64,000 nt of DNA from the NCBI GenBank assembly GCA_946183145.1, contig CAMGZM010000012.1, positions 1 through 64,000 of the forward strand. Direction: 5' to 3'. The notes under the pieces are model-generated. The model worked only from the letters and a program-made list of their open reading frames with translations. It had not been told where the DNA came from and ran no database searches. Positions 17,513 through 26,040 of the stretch are shown piece after piece (position 1 is the stretch's first letter; each line of letters starts with the position of its first letter). The DNA comes from an uncultured Fretibacterium sp. GTDB lineage: Bacteria; Synergistota; Synergistia; Synergistales; Aminobacteriaceae. A program made the translations under genes and the position numbers.

Positions 17513-18223
17513 ATGAAAGCATTTCTCCTCGCGGCAGGACTCGGAACAAGATTACGGCCATTAACATTAACTGTGCCGAAATGTCTTGTGCCTGTACACA
17601 ATAAACCTCTTCTGCAATGGTGGGCTGAACTCTTCAACATTCACGGCATTCACGAAGTCATGATTAACACTCACTACTTGCGCGAACCTGTAGCAGAGTT
17701 TATACGCGAATACAATTCATCACAAAGCGGCGTAACTTTTCACGAGGCATATGAACCCGAATTGACAGGATCGGGCGGAATGGTCAGAAACAACCGTGAT
17801 TTTGTTGACGGTGAAGAAGATTTCATGATTGCTTACGCTGATAATCTCACTGATACGAATCTCACAGCGTTTCAGGACTTCCACAAGAATATCTGCGTGC
17901 CCGGCGGCGGCATTCTCTCAATGGCACTCTTCAGGGCAAATCACCCGGAGCAGTGCGGAATTGCTGCCCTCGATGAGAACATGAGAATCACAGAGTTCAC
18001 GGAGAAACCCAAGAATCCCAAAAGCAATTTGGCGAATGCAGGAATATATATCGCGAACAGGAAAATTTTTGACATATTCACGGAAAAAACTCCGCTCGAT
18101 TTCGGGAATGACGTTTTGCCCCTCCTCACCGGAAAAATGTACGGCCATGAAATCACAAGCTATCTTATTGACATAGGAACGCCGGAAAATTACGCAAAAG
18201 CACAAAACGAATGGAGACATTAA
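17513..18223 (+). CDS. hddC: heptose-1-phosphate guanylyltransferase-type nucleotidyltransferase
   Basis: Sugar nucleotidyltransferase, 236 residues, with the N-terminal AAGLGTRLRPLT signature and metal-binding Asp in AYADNLTD. By itself it could be a mannose- or glucose-1-phosphate enzyme; the next genes encode the heptose 7-phosphate kinase, phosphatase and isomerase, so the likely reaction is D-glycero-alpha-D-manno-heptose 1-phosphate plus GTP to GDP-heptose. The ATG at 17513 has AGGAAGG upstream; TATAAT at about 17476 may give an internal promoter. Confidence 0.85.
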   Translation: MKAFLLAAGLGTRLRPLTLTVPKCLVPVHNKPLLQWWAELFNIHGIHEVMINTHYLREPVAEFIREYNSSQSGVTFHEAYEPELTGSGGMVRNNRDFVDGEEDFMIAYADNLTDTNLTAFQDFHKNICVPGGGILSMALFRANHPEQCGIAALDENMRITEFTEKPKNPKSNLANAGIYIANRKIFDIFTEKTPLDFGNDVLPLLTGKMYGHEITSYLIDIGTPENYAKAQNEWRH

Positions 18224-18227
18224 CACA

Positions 18228-19199
18228 ATGATCATCACAAAAACACCCCTGCGAGTCAGTTTCACAGGCGGCGGCACTGACATGGCCGACTATTACGCAA
18301 ATCACGGCGGCGGCGCGGTAGTCTCGTCAGCAATCAACAAGTACATATACATCACGGTAAATCCCAAATTCGACAACAAGATTCGTATCAGCTACTCGAA
18401 AACAGAAATCGTTGACACTGTAGACGAACTCAATCACGAAATCGCCCGCGTGGCTCTCAAGATGGCCGGGATAAGCGGCGGCATCGAAATCACATCAATA
18501 GCTGACATACCGGCAGGAACGGGACTCGGTTCATCAAGCACATTCACTGTAGGGCTGCTCAATGCTCTTTACACGTATGCAGGGAAAATATTATCACCAT
18601 CAGAAATGGCAGAAAGAGCTTGCCAGATCGAAATCGATATTTTAGGGCATCCGATAGGGAAGCAGGATCAATACGCGGCGGCATTCGGCGGAATGAATCA
18701 TTTTGCGTTCAACCCGGACGGAACTGTAACACGGACTCAAATCGTGCTCAACGAATCCGACAAACGCAGAATGTCAAGAAAGCTCATGTTCTTTTACACG
18801 GGGATAACTCGCAACGCCGATAACATTCTCAGCGAGCAGAAAGCAAACATTTCCGACAAAGTTATGATTATGGGACTCATGAAATCACAGGCCGACTCAA
18901 TGCGCGACAGGCTGATTAATGACGGTTTTACTGAGGATTTCGGGCTTATGCTTCATGAGGGATGGCAGTACAAAAAGAATCTTGCCACACACATAACTGA
19001 CCCGAAAATCTCAGAGTATTACGACAAAGCATTAGACGCGGGCGCAATCGGCGGTAAATTGCTCGGTGCGGGCGGAGGGGGATTCCTTCTGTTTTACTGC
19101 GACGAATGGTTTCAGCCTAATGTTGAGGAAGCATTAGGGTTAAGGCGAATGGATTTCAGGTTCACGAAGAACGGAAGCAGAGTAATCTTCTCAAGCTGA
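18228..19199 (+). CDS. hddA: D-glycero-alpha-D-manno-heptose 7-phosphate kinase
   Basis: GHMP kinase, 323 residues. It starts with TPLRVSFTGGGTDM, has the phosphate loop GTGLGSSSTFTVG at about residues 96-108 and the C-terminal GGKLLGAGGGGFLL motif. These match HddA (and the related fucokinase/LmbP group). It makes heptose 1,7-bisphosphate, the substrate of the next gene's phosphatase. Four bases separate it from hddC. Confidence 0.9.
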   Translation: MIITKTPLRVSFTGGGTDMADYYANHGGGAVVSSAINKYIYITVNPKFDNKIRISYSKTEIVDTVDELNHEIARVALKMAGISGGIEITSIADIPAGTGLGSSSTFTVGLLNALYTYAGKILSPSEMAERACQIEIDILGHPIGKQDQYAAAFGGMNHFAFNPDGTVTRTQIVLNESDKRRMSRKLMFFYTGITRNADNILSEQKANISDKVMIMGLMKSQADSMRDRLINDGFTEDFGLMLHEGWQYKKNLATHITDPKISEYYDKALDAGAIGGKLLGAGGGGFLLFYCDEWFQPNVEEALGLRRMDFRFTKNGSRVIFSS

Positions 19200-19759
19200 T
19201 GAAAAGTATACCCGTAATATTTCTTGACCGCGACGGCGTAATCAACAAACCCGCAAAACCTCACGAATATATTACGTCATGGCCGGATTTCGTGATATTG
19301 CCGGGAGTCTATGAGGCGTTGAGACTGTTTCATGATAACGGCTACAAGATATTTATTGCGACAAACCAGAGATGTATATCACGAGGACTCGCAAGCCGTG
19401 AACAAATTGACGCTCTTCACGAACGAATGACGGAAGATTTTGCGCGTAATGGCTGCTTTGTTGACGGAATATTTATCTGCCCTCACGGTTACGATGATGA
19501 TTGCGACTGCCGGAAGCCTAAGCCGGGGTTATTGCTTCAGGCTCAAAAATGGCTGGAAGATTCAGAGGGCGTTACGGTCGACAAGACTCAATCATGGATG
19601 ATCGGAGACTCGAAATCTGACGAGGAAGCCGGGATAAATTACGGAGTCAACACGATACTAATCGGCGGTGAATCTTCAAGCGTTGATGACGGAATGAAGC
19701 ACATCACAGCAAACAACATACTAGACTCAGCGGTGAAAATTCTTGAAGGAAGGAATTAA
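19199..19759 (+). CDS. gmhB: D-glycero-D-manno-heptose 1,7-bisphosphate phosphatase
   Basis: HAD-superfamily phosphatase, 186 residues. The DxD nucleophile motif is seen as FLDRDGVINK, a second motif as IATNQ, and a zinc-binding loop CPHGYDDDCDC typical of GmhB. WMIGDSKSDEEAG is HAD motif IV. The ATG overlaps the hddA stop (TGATG). It removes the C-7 phosphate to give heptose 1-phosphate for HddC. Confidence 0.93.
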   Translation: MKSIPVIFLDRDGVINKPAKPHEYITSWPDFVILPGVYEALRLFHDNGYKIFIATNQRCISRGLASREQIDALHERMTEDFARNGCFVDGIFICPHGYDDDCDCRKPKPGLLLQAQKWLEDSEGVTVDKTQSWMIGDSKSDEEAGINYGVNTILIGGESSSVDDGMKHITANNILDSAVKILEGRN

Positions 19760-19760
19760 C

Positions 19761-20732
19761 ATGAAGGTATTAATCACGGGCGGAGCTGGCTACATAGGAA
19801 GCCACACAAACAGGCTTTTAGCTCAGAAAGGAATCGACACGGTAATAATTGATGACTTGTCAGACGGTCATAAAGAGGCTGTAATTTCAGGGAGATTTGT
19901 AGAGGGGAATTTTGGCGACAAGAATTTTGTTGACGGAATTTTGAGCGGTGAAAAGTTTGATGCTGTTGTACATTTCGCGGCGTTCGCTTCAGTGCCGGAC
20001 TCAGTGATACGTCCCGCAAGATATTACCGCAACAACGTAACGAACATGCAGACACTTTTAGACTCATGCGTTGAACACGGTGTGAAAAACATAATATTCA
20101 GCTCGTCAGCGTCAACATTCGGAGAACCGCAATATACGCCTATGGACGAGTCTCACCCTCAGAAGCCCATCAACCCCTACGGAACAACGAAATTAATCGG
20201 CGAAAAACTTTTGCAGGATTACGAGAGGGCATACGGACTCAAATTCTGTGCGTTCAGATATTTCTGCGCTGCGGGAGCGTCAAAGGACGGACTCATAGGC
20301 GAGGCTCATAACCCGGAGACTCACTTAATCCCCGTTATGATGAAAGCGGCTATGAAGAAGAAAGCGTTTCAGGTTTTCGGCGATGACTACGACACTAGGG
20401 ACGGAAGCTGCATACGTGATTTCATTCATGTTGACGACATTGCAGAGGCTCATATTCTCGGCCTGCATTATCTTGCGGACGGCGGAAAATCTGAGGCGTT
20501 CAACCTGGGAAGCAGCGAGGGCTTTACGGTTCTCGAAATGGTGAAGGCACTGCGCGAGGTCAGCGGGCTTGATGTCCCGTACGAAATTTCAGGAAGGCGC
20601 GAGGGTGATCCGGCTGTGCTTGTTGCTGCAAGAGAGAAGGCGAAAAGTATACTTCACTGGGAGGCATCACACAGCGGTATTCACGAAATTCTGCGCGACG
20701 CATGGAACTGGGAAAATCACAGGAGATACTAG
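19761..20732 (+). CDS. galE: UDP-glucose 4-epimerase
   Basis: Extended short-chain dehydrogenase, 323 residues. The N-terminal GGAGYIGSH binds NAD, and the catalytic Ser and Tyr-x3-Lys appear in IIFSSSAST and YGTTK. The sequence around RYFCAAGAS is GalE-type. The ATG at 19761 follows AAGGAAGG; an upstream in-frame ATG overlaps gmhB. Supplies UDP-galactose or a related sugar for the same glycan. Confidence 0.9.
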   Translation: MKVLITGGAGYIGSHTNRLLAQKGIDTVIIDDLSDGHKEAVISGRFVEGNFGDKNFVDGILSGEKFDAVVHFAAFASVPDSVIRPARYYRNNVTNMQTLLDSCVEHGVKNIIFSSSASTFGEPQYTPMDESHPQKPINPYGTTKLIGEKLLQDYERAYGLKFCAFRYFCAAGASKDGLIGEAHNPETHLIPVMMKAAMKKKAFQVFGDDYDTRDGSCIRDFIHVDDIAEAHILGLHYLADGGKSEAFNLGSSEGFTVLEMVKALREVSGLDVPYEISGRREGDPAVLVAAREKAKSILHWEASHSGIHEILRDAWNWENHRRY

Positions 20733-20733
20733 C

Positions 20734-21309
20734 ATGACGGATTACAGGACTCACATGAAGGAATATATTGACACGGAGATACGCATACTTCAGAGCCTCA
20801 ATATCGATGAGCTTAACGCGGCGGCAAACGCTATCACGGACTGCCGGAGTCATGGCGGCACAATCTACACAATCGGCAACGGAGGAAGCGCGGCAACTGC
20901 GAGTCATATGGTTGTCGATTTCGGGAAGGGCGCGAACGAGAAGCCAGACTCAGCGGGAAATTTCTTCCGTGTTGAATGCCTCGCCGATAACGTTCCAACA
21001 ATAACAGCAATCTCAAACGATTTAAGCTACGATGATATATTTTCGTTCCAGCTTGAGAGAAAACTAAAGCCCGGCGATTTGCTCATAGCCATATCAGGAA
21101 GCGGGAACTCACGAAACATAATCAAGGCCGCAGAGGTCGCGAAGAGAATCGGAGTCCCTGTCATCGGGATTACTGGTTACGACGGCGGGAAACTCGACAA
21201 GATTTGTGATTTCCGTATGCACTGCCACATTGACGACATGCAGATTACGGAAGATATACACATGATGTTTGATCATATGCTGATGAGGGTATTTTGTCTC
21301 TGCGGGTAA
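20734..21309 (+). CDS. gmhA: sedoheptulose 7-phosphate isomerase
   Basis: SIS-domain isomerase, 191 residues, converting sedoheptulose 7-phosphate into D-glycero-D-manno-heptose 7-phosphate, the first pathway step. GNGGSAATASHMVVDFGKGA and the later ISGSGNSRNI strand form the phosphate site. The ATG at 20734 has AGGAGA upstream and lies one base after galE; the frame continues upstream inside galE without homology. Last gene of the operon before a strong terminator. Confidence 0.92.
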   Translation: MTDYRTHMKEYIDTEIRILQSLNIDELNAAANAITDCRSHGGTIYTIGNGGSAATASHMVVDFGKGANEKPDSAGNFFRVECLADNVPTITAISNDLSYDDIFSFQLERKLKPGDLLIAISGSGNSRNIIKAAEVAKRIGVPVIGITGYDGGKLDKICDFRMHCHIDDMQITEDIHMMFDHMLMRVFCLCG

Positions 21310-21321
21310 TTGATGAGTTAA

Positions 21322-21357
21322 GCGTCCCCCTTGTGAAAGGCAGGGGGGATTTTTTGT
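21322..21357 (+). terminator. glycan operon terminator
   Basis: CGTCCCCCTTG and CAGGGGGGA form a strong stem, followed by TTTTTTG. Confidence 0.9.
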
Positions 21358-21401
21358 ACAATGATATAATGTCAATATCCCAATGAAAGGAGAAATCAAT
21401 C

Positions 21402-21728
21402 ATGACTGACGCAGAGTTTGAAAGGCGCAAGAAATGGGATGAGAGTCTTATGACGGAAGAAGAGAAAAAAGCCCGTATAGAGAGAATATTATCTCACTGC
21501 GGAAAAATTGATGACCCGACATTCAGGCGTTATCCTGACGCTGTAATCTCAACAGATACTTCATGCCCCGTTGATGAAAGCATTGACTTTGACGCTGTGC
21601 GCGAACGACTCATAAACAGCACAGACAGCCCGCGAATGAAGAGAATATTATCTCATTTCGGAAGGATAAAAGATCCTGCGTTCAGGCGTTATCCCGAAGT
21701 CCCTGTGTCAACATTCATTGAGGTGTAA
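21402..21728 (+). CDS. putative antitoxin with an internal 24-residue duplication
   Basis: 108 residues, charged, no family recognised. Two copies of a motif, RILSHCGKIDDPTFRRYPD at residue 28 and RILSHFGRIKDPAFRRYPE at residue 81, are separated by an acidic linker. The gene has RBS AAAGGAG and ends two bases before the vapC-like toxin gene. Position and size fit an antitoxin, and a duplicated helix-turn motif could bind two toxin subunits or a DNA repeat, but it does not look like AbrB, RHH or Phd-type antitoxins. Role inferred from context. Confidence 0.7.
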   Translation: MTDAEFERRKKWDESLMTEEEKKARIERILSHCGKIDDPTFRRYPDAVISTDTSCPVDESIDFDAVRERLINSTDSPRMKRILSHFGRIKDPAFRRYPEVPVSTFIEV

Positions 21729-21730
21729 AG

Positions 21731-22135
21731 ATGCTGTACTTCATCGACACAAATATTTGCATTTCATGTATGCGCGGAAGCAAAAAGACAGAAACATTAG
21801 GGTACAAATTCATAATTCACGAGCCTGATATAAGAATCCCTTCCGTAGTTGTCGCCGAACTAATGCACGGAGCATACAAAAGCAAGATTTCAGAAAAAAC
21901 TTTGCAGGAAACAGAAGACTTCATATCAGACTTTGAGATTGTACCGTTTGACGAGTCAGCAGCAAGGACTTACGGCAGAATTAAAGCAGACTTAGAACGC
22001 AAAGGGCTTGTAATCGGGCCGAATGATTTTCTCATAGCAGCAACAGCTTTATCACGCAGGGCAATACTCGTAACAAACAACACAGAAGAGTTTTCACGCA
22101 TTGAAGGTTTGCGCCTAAGCGACTGGACAATATGA
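21731..22135 (+). CDS. vapC: PIN-domain ribonuclease toxin, VapC-like
   Basis: 134 residues with the PIN acidic residues in place: D6 in FIDTN, E43 in VVAELMHG, D98 in GPNDFLIAA and a fourth Asn/Asp region in ILVTNNTEEFSRI. These coordinate magnesium for RNA cleavage, often of tRNA (family knowledge). It follows the putative antitoxin by two bases and closes the pair before a terminator. Confidence 0.9.
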   Translation: MLYFIDTNICISCMRGSKKTETLGYKFIIHEPDIRIPSVVVAELMHGAYKSKISEKTLQETEDFISDFEIVPFDESAARTYGRIKADLERKGLVIGPNDFLIAATALSRRAILVTNNTEEFSRIEGLRLSDWTI

Positions 22136-22136
22136 C

Positions 22137-22172
22137 GGCTTCCCGATTTATATGGGAGGCTTTTTTTTTACC
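22137..22172 (+). terminator. toxin-antitoxin terminator
   Basis: GCTTCCCG and TGGGAGGC form a hairpin with nine T after it, directly behind the vapC stop. Confidence 0.9.
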
Positions 22173-22223
22173 CCTTAGATATAATATTCTCATCACACAA
22201 AAACTTTCACAGGAGGCAGAATA

Positions 22224-23468
22224 ATGAAAGCGCATTCTGTAGCAAGAAATTATTTTTTCCTCACAGTTCTGATTTTCGCAATGATTCTCGGAGCGATTAC
22301 AGGCTATTTATATCCGTCATTCTCATCTAACATTGCGTTTCTCGGAACTATATTCATCCGCATGATGTTCTGCATTGTCGTCCCGATGGTATTCGCGTCA
22401 ATCGCCGGGGCAATCGCAGGAACAAGAGACCTCGCGCGCTCAGGCCGAATAATGTGGGTAACCGTAATCACGTTCGTAATCACCGGGGCAATCGCGGCAT
22501 TGATATATTTCGGACTCGTGCTGATTTTCCCGCCCGTAACATCAGCATGGACTCACATAGCACACGAGGAAATCGGAAATCACGCGACAATGACTCAAAT
22601 GATCGTCAACTTCTTCACCGTTGAGGACTTTGTAGGACTCTTAACGCGGCGTGCAATGCTCCCGTTGATAGTGTTCTCGCTTCTTTTCGGCTTCGCGGCA
22701 CATATGAGCGGCAAAGCAGGAGAACCCGTTCGCGCATTCCTTGAGAGTCTCACGGCGGTAATGCTGAAGTTCGTGAATATTGTTACGTACTATGCTCCGA
22801 TAGCGTTCTTCGCGATTTTCGCTGACTTGGTAGCGACTTACGGCCCGCAGATCTCGGAGGATTACGCCCGTGCGTTATTGCTGTATTACCCCGTGTGCTT
22901 CATCTACGTGTTTACTGCGTTCCCTATTATGGCGTGGATTGGCGCAGGGTCTGAGGGAGTCCGGGAAATGTTCCGGCACATCACAAAGCCTGCTGTTGTT
23001 TCACTGGGAACATGCTCAAGCGTCGCAACGATTCCCACAAACATGGAGGCCGCCGCTGACACAGGAATTTCACGCGACGTTAGCGACATAGTTTTACCCC
23101 TCGGCGCAACAATGCACATGGACGGCTCGTGTTTCTCGTGTGTTCTGAAGATTGCGTTCGTTATGGGCGTATTGGGCCAGCCTCTTACGGTCTCGGATCT
23201 GCCGATGATAATTCTTGTCGCTGTCTTCTCTGCTGTGGGAATGAGCGGAGTCCCGGGCGGGGGCTACATAGGCGAGTACATTATATGCGCGCTGTTTTTC
23301 CCGAATCACATGGAGCTTGCGTTCCCGATTCTTGTTGCGATTGGGAATCTTGTTGACCCTCCTGCTACGATGATTAACGCGGCGGGAGATTATGTTGTGT
23401 CGTTCATTGTCTCAAGATTCATTGACGGAAAAGACTGGCTCAAGAAAGCGAGAGTCGCAAGAGCATAG
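22224..23468 (+). CDS. dicarboxylate/amino acid:cation symporter (DAACS)
   Basis: Glutamate transporter-fold symporter, 414 residues. The conserved HP2 and TM7 regions are visible as PLGATMHMDGSC and SGVPGGGYIGEY, and the TM8 region holds NLVDPPATMINAAGD. The substrate could be glutamate, aspartate or a C4-dicarboxylate. RBS AGGAGGC; a TATAAT box at 22180-22185 lies just after the previous terminator. Single-gene unit. Confidence 0.9.
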   Translation: MKAHSVARNYFFLTVLIFAMILGAITGYLYPSFSSNIAFLGTIFIRMMFCIVVPMVFASIAGAIAGTRDLARSGRIMWVTVITFVITGAIAALIYFGLVLIFPPVTSAWTHIAHEEIGNHATMTQMIVNFFTVEDFVGLLTRRAMLPLIVFSLLFGFAAHMSGKAGEPVRAFLESLTAVMLKFVNIVTYYAPIAFFAIFADLVATYGPQISEDYARALLLYYPVCFIYVFTAFPIMAWIGAGSEGVREMFRHITKPAVVSLGTCSSVATIPTNMEAAADTGISRDVSDIVLPLGATMHMDGSCFSCVLKIAFVMGVLGQPLTVSDLPMIILVAVFSAVGMSGVPGGGYIGEYIICALFFPNHMELAFPILVAIGNLVDPPATMINAAGDYVVSFIVSRFIDGKDWLKKARVARA

Positions 23469-23568
23469 AAATTTTCTGAGGGTTTGCGCGTAAAAATCTC
23501 ATGGCCGAATCAGAATCGCAGAATTAATTTTTTCCCTTCTGTATAATGTTTACGGGAGGGATTTTTTT

Positions 23569-24135
23569 ATGGCGCGTGAAAAATTTTCATCACTCAGCAG
23601 ATTTATAGCAAAAATTTTGAGACATGAGCCGGAAATCATCGGGATAACTTTAGACTCTCACGGCTGGGCAAAAGTCAGCGAACTCATAGAAGGAGTCAGA
23701 AAAACACGCCCGATTGACATCGACATACTGAGGGAAATTGTTGCGACTGACAGGAAAGGCCGATATTCTTTCAGCGACGACGGAGAATTTATCCGCGCTA
23801 ATCAGGGTCATTCGGTTGAAGTTGACGCTGACCTTGAAGAACGTGAGCCGCCCGAAAAACTTTATCACGGAACATCAAAAGACACAGTGCCAGTCATCAG
23901 CGCCGAAGGATTAAAGCCTATGACGCGCTTGTACGTACACTTGTCAAAAGACTACAACACGGCCATGAAAACAGGAATGCGAAAAGGAAAGCCGTTTGTC
24001 TTCAGGGTAAAAGCCGGGGAAATGTTCAGGGACGGACATAAATTCTACATCTCAGCAAACGGGGTATGGCAGGTGAAATTTGTCCCGCCCCAGTACCTAG
24101 AAGAGGAGAGCAAGAATCGGAACGCTGAAAAGTGA
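23569..24135 (+). CDS. kptA: RNA 2'-phosphotransferase, KptA/Tpt1
   Basis: 188 residues, family length. The N-terminal winged-helix part has LSRFIAKILRHEPE and DSHGWAKVSEL; the ADP-ribosyltransferase part has YHGTSKDT and LYVHLSKDY. Known members remove a 2'-phosphate from RNA with NAD; bacterial substrates are unclear because tRNA splicing of that kind is lacking. TATAAT at 23542 and GGGAGGG precede the ATG. The last 39 bp overlap the 3' end of the convergent carrier gene. Confidence 0.92.
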   Translation: MAREKFSSLSRFIAKILRHEPEIIGITLDSHGWAKVSELIEGVRKTRPIDIDILREIVATDRKGRYSFSDDGEFIRANQGHSVEVDADLEEREPPEKLYHGTSKDTVPVISAEGLKPMTRLYVHLSKDYNTAMKTGMRKGKPFVFRVKAGEMFRDGHKFYISANGVWQVKFVPPQYLEEESKNRNAEK

Positions 24136-25008
24136 TGTTACTGTTGATACAACTACGCATTTAGCCGCGAAAAGATAATCTTTGCCGTACATTTCCGCAA
24201 AAATTTCCGTGTTTGCCGCCGCGGGCATGGCCGTCAAAGTTACTGCAACCTGCCACAATATAGCCTGAACTCCCATTGACCTGAACAGGAACAGGAAGAT
24301 TAACGGCTGAACAGCGAGCCGGACTCCCGTCAGAATTAATGCGTCAGTGTCAAAAGCTGAACGGAGATTCGACTCGCCCAATGCCGCCCCGATTAACATC
24401 ATCGACAAAGGCCCGGTCATGTCCCCAATATTCTTTATTGCTGTTGACAAAACAGAGGGCAGTTTGAACGGAAGAAACATCAGCGCGATTCCGACAAAGA
24501 CAACAACAACGCTCGGAGTTTTCGCAAGAATTATCATGCGTTCCCGCGTGTTTTTGCTGTCTACAAAGAGCGCGAGTCCCACAGTCCATATCAATATACG
24601 AACAGGCAGAAGATAAAACGAGGCGTAAAAGACTCCCTCAGTCCCAAAAACTGAAGCTACAATAGGCATACCCGCGTTCCCGGCGTTTGAGAAGAGAGTC
24701 GCGAACTCAAGAACGGCTTTGCGGTCATGAGACTGGTTGCGCCAGAAAATTTTTGCCGTAATCCACGAGATTAATACGCAAGCTGAAGAGATAAGCATAA
24801 TTTCTCCTGCGGCTATAATCTGGTCTATGTTTGTCTCAATGTTGAACGAGTTTAGAATCATGCAGGGAAGTGTAATATCAAGCAGCAAATGTATGAAACT
24901 TGAGCGGGCTTCATGCTTGAGGATTCCAGTTTTGGCCATGATAACACCCGTCATTACGTATATAAACATAAGTGCCTGGGTGTTAAGCATACGTTCAAAA
25001 ACATTCAT
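24097..25008 (-). CDS. auxin efflux carrier (AEC) family transporter
   Basis: 303 residues with about ten transmembrane helices in two five-helix halves, the AEC/bile-acid-type layout. The polar FSNAGNAGMPIV stretch in the unwound helix of the first half is characteristic. Bacterial relatives move malate, malonate or other carboxylates; the substrate here is not defined. RBS AAAGGAGATT is visible. Its 3' end overlaps kptA tail-to-tail. Confidence 0.85.
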   Translation of the reverse strand: MNVFERMLNTQALMFIYVMTGVIMAKTGILKHEARSSFIHLLLDITLPCMILNSFNIETNIDQIIAAGEIMLISSACVLISWITAKIFWRNQSHDRKAVLEFATLFSNAGNAGMPIVASVFGTEGVFYASFYLLPVRILIWTVGLALFVDSKNTRERMIILAKTPSVVVVFVGIALMFLPFKLPSVLSTAIKNIGDMTGPLSMMLIGAALGESNLRSAFDTDALILTGVRLAVQPLIFLFLFRSMGVQAILWQVAVTLTAMPAAANTEIFAEMYGKDYLFAAKCVVVSTVTSLFSVPILALLF

Positions 25009-25033
25009 GTGTTAATCTCCTTTTAGTGTACAA

Positions 25034-25068
25034 AAAATCCTCCCGCAAGACTTCTACAGGAGGATTCA
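25034..25068 (-). terminator. terminator of the SprA-like gene
   Basis: On the minus strand AATCCTCCTG and CGGGAGGATT form a hairpin followed by TTTTTTG. Confidence 0.85.
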
Positions 25069-25090
25069 AATATTGATTGTCGTCATAATT

Positions 25091-26005
25091 TTACGCCGCC
25101 GGAATCATGTTCATGATCTGTAGTTCTTTCACGGCAGCAAGTACTGACATAACGCCGTTTTTCTGCGGGTCTTGCTGGACGTTCTCACTTTTTGCGGACT
25201 CAAATACCGGTGTTCCTTTTGCTACGGTCTCGGTGTGTTCGGATGAAGTTTCCTGAGAGATTTCGCTTCTAGCTTTTGCCGCGAGTGCCGCCGCTTTTGC
25301 CGCAACCTGCATATCCTGCCCGGAAGGATCTGCCGGAGCATTAGCCGCCGCCTGCACCTTCTGCATGTTCCGCAAAGTCTCTTCAGGTGTCGCGCCTTCT
25401 TTGAGCCTGATAGGGACTTCTCCGCCCGTGATGTATTTCTGGCCGTCGGGGCCTTGCGTGTAAGTGTAGCTGACTCCTCCGCCTAATTCGCCCGCCGCAG
25501 CCTGATGCGCTGCCTCGTGTGCTATTACTTCCTGCTGAATCTGCTTAAGCTCGCGAATCTGGGAGTCTTTCTCGTCCTCTGCTTTGTCTTTCTTCTCTTC
25601 AGCCCTGCGCTTTTCGGACTCCTGCTGGATTATTGTCTGGTTCTTCTCTGTTTTCTCAGCGTCTTTCTTGAGGGAGTCTGTGATTGCCTTCTGTCGGCTC
25701 TGCATGTCCTCTGCAGCGAGTCCTCCGCTCACACGGTTCAAATCTTCCTCGCTTCCCTTCATGGTTACGGACGCGCCTGTGATGTAGCGTTTTCCGTCAG
25801 TACCCATTGTATAGTGATAGACAGTGTGAACTTGCGCTGAGTCTCCGAGCTTGGCTTTCAGTGCTTGCTCTTCGGCTAAAATTTCCTGCTCTTTCTGCTG
25901 TTTTGACTGGTCTGTATCTCTCTCGTAATCCGTTAATTTCTGGACGCGTGATATGTTCTGCATAGGCTCAAGATACCCGGCAGATAACATTGAAGTAACC
26001 TGCAT
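25091..26005 (-). CDS. SprA-related protein with HExxH motif
   Basis: 304 residues. The C-terminal half matches the SprA-related family: an HEAAH (HExxH) zinc-protease-like helix, then SYTYTQGPDGQKYITGGEV and a Gln/Ala-rich helix with PADPSGQD. The N-terminal half carries a second, HExxH-less copy of the beta-hairpin (YHYTMGTDGKRYITG), with a long charged coiled coil (about residues 95-155) between. No signal peptide. Good RBS GGAGGTGA. Function of the family is not established; a proteolytic role is suggested only by the motif. Confidence 0.8.
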   Translation of the reverse strand: MQVTSMLSAGYLEPMQNISRVQKLTDYERDTDQSKQQKEQEILAEEQALKAKLGDSAQVHTVYHYTMGTDGKRYITGASVTMKGSEEDLNRVSGGLAAEDMQSRQKAITDSLKKDAEKTEKNQTIIQQESEKRRAEEKKDKAEDEKDSQIRELKQIQQEVIAHEAAHQAAAGELGGGVSYTYTQGPDGQKYITGGEVPIRLKEGATPEETLRNMQKVQAAANAPADPSGQDMQVAAKAAALAAKARSEISQETSSEHTETVAKGTPVFESAKSENVQQDPQKNGVMSVLAAVKELQIMNMIPAA

Positions 26006-26040
26006 TGCGATTCACCTCCGTAAAACTGGATATGTATATT

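Noticed and set aside
25505-25840. Plus-strand hydrophobic frame opposite the SprA-like gene
   Set aside because: Leucine-rich appearance is the complement of Gln/Lys/Glu-rich codons of the real gene.
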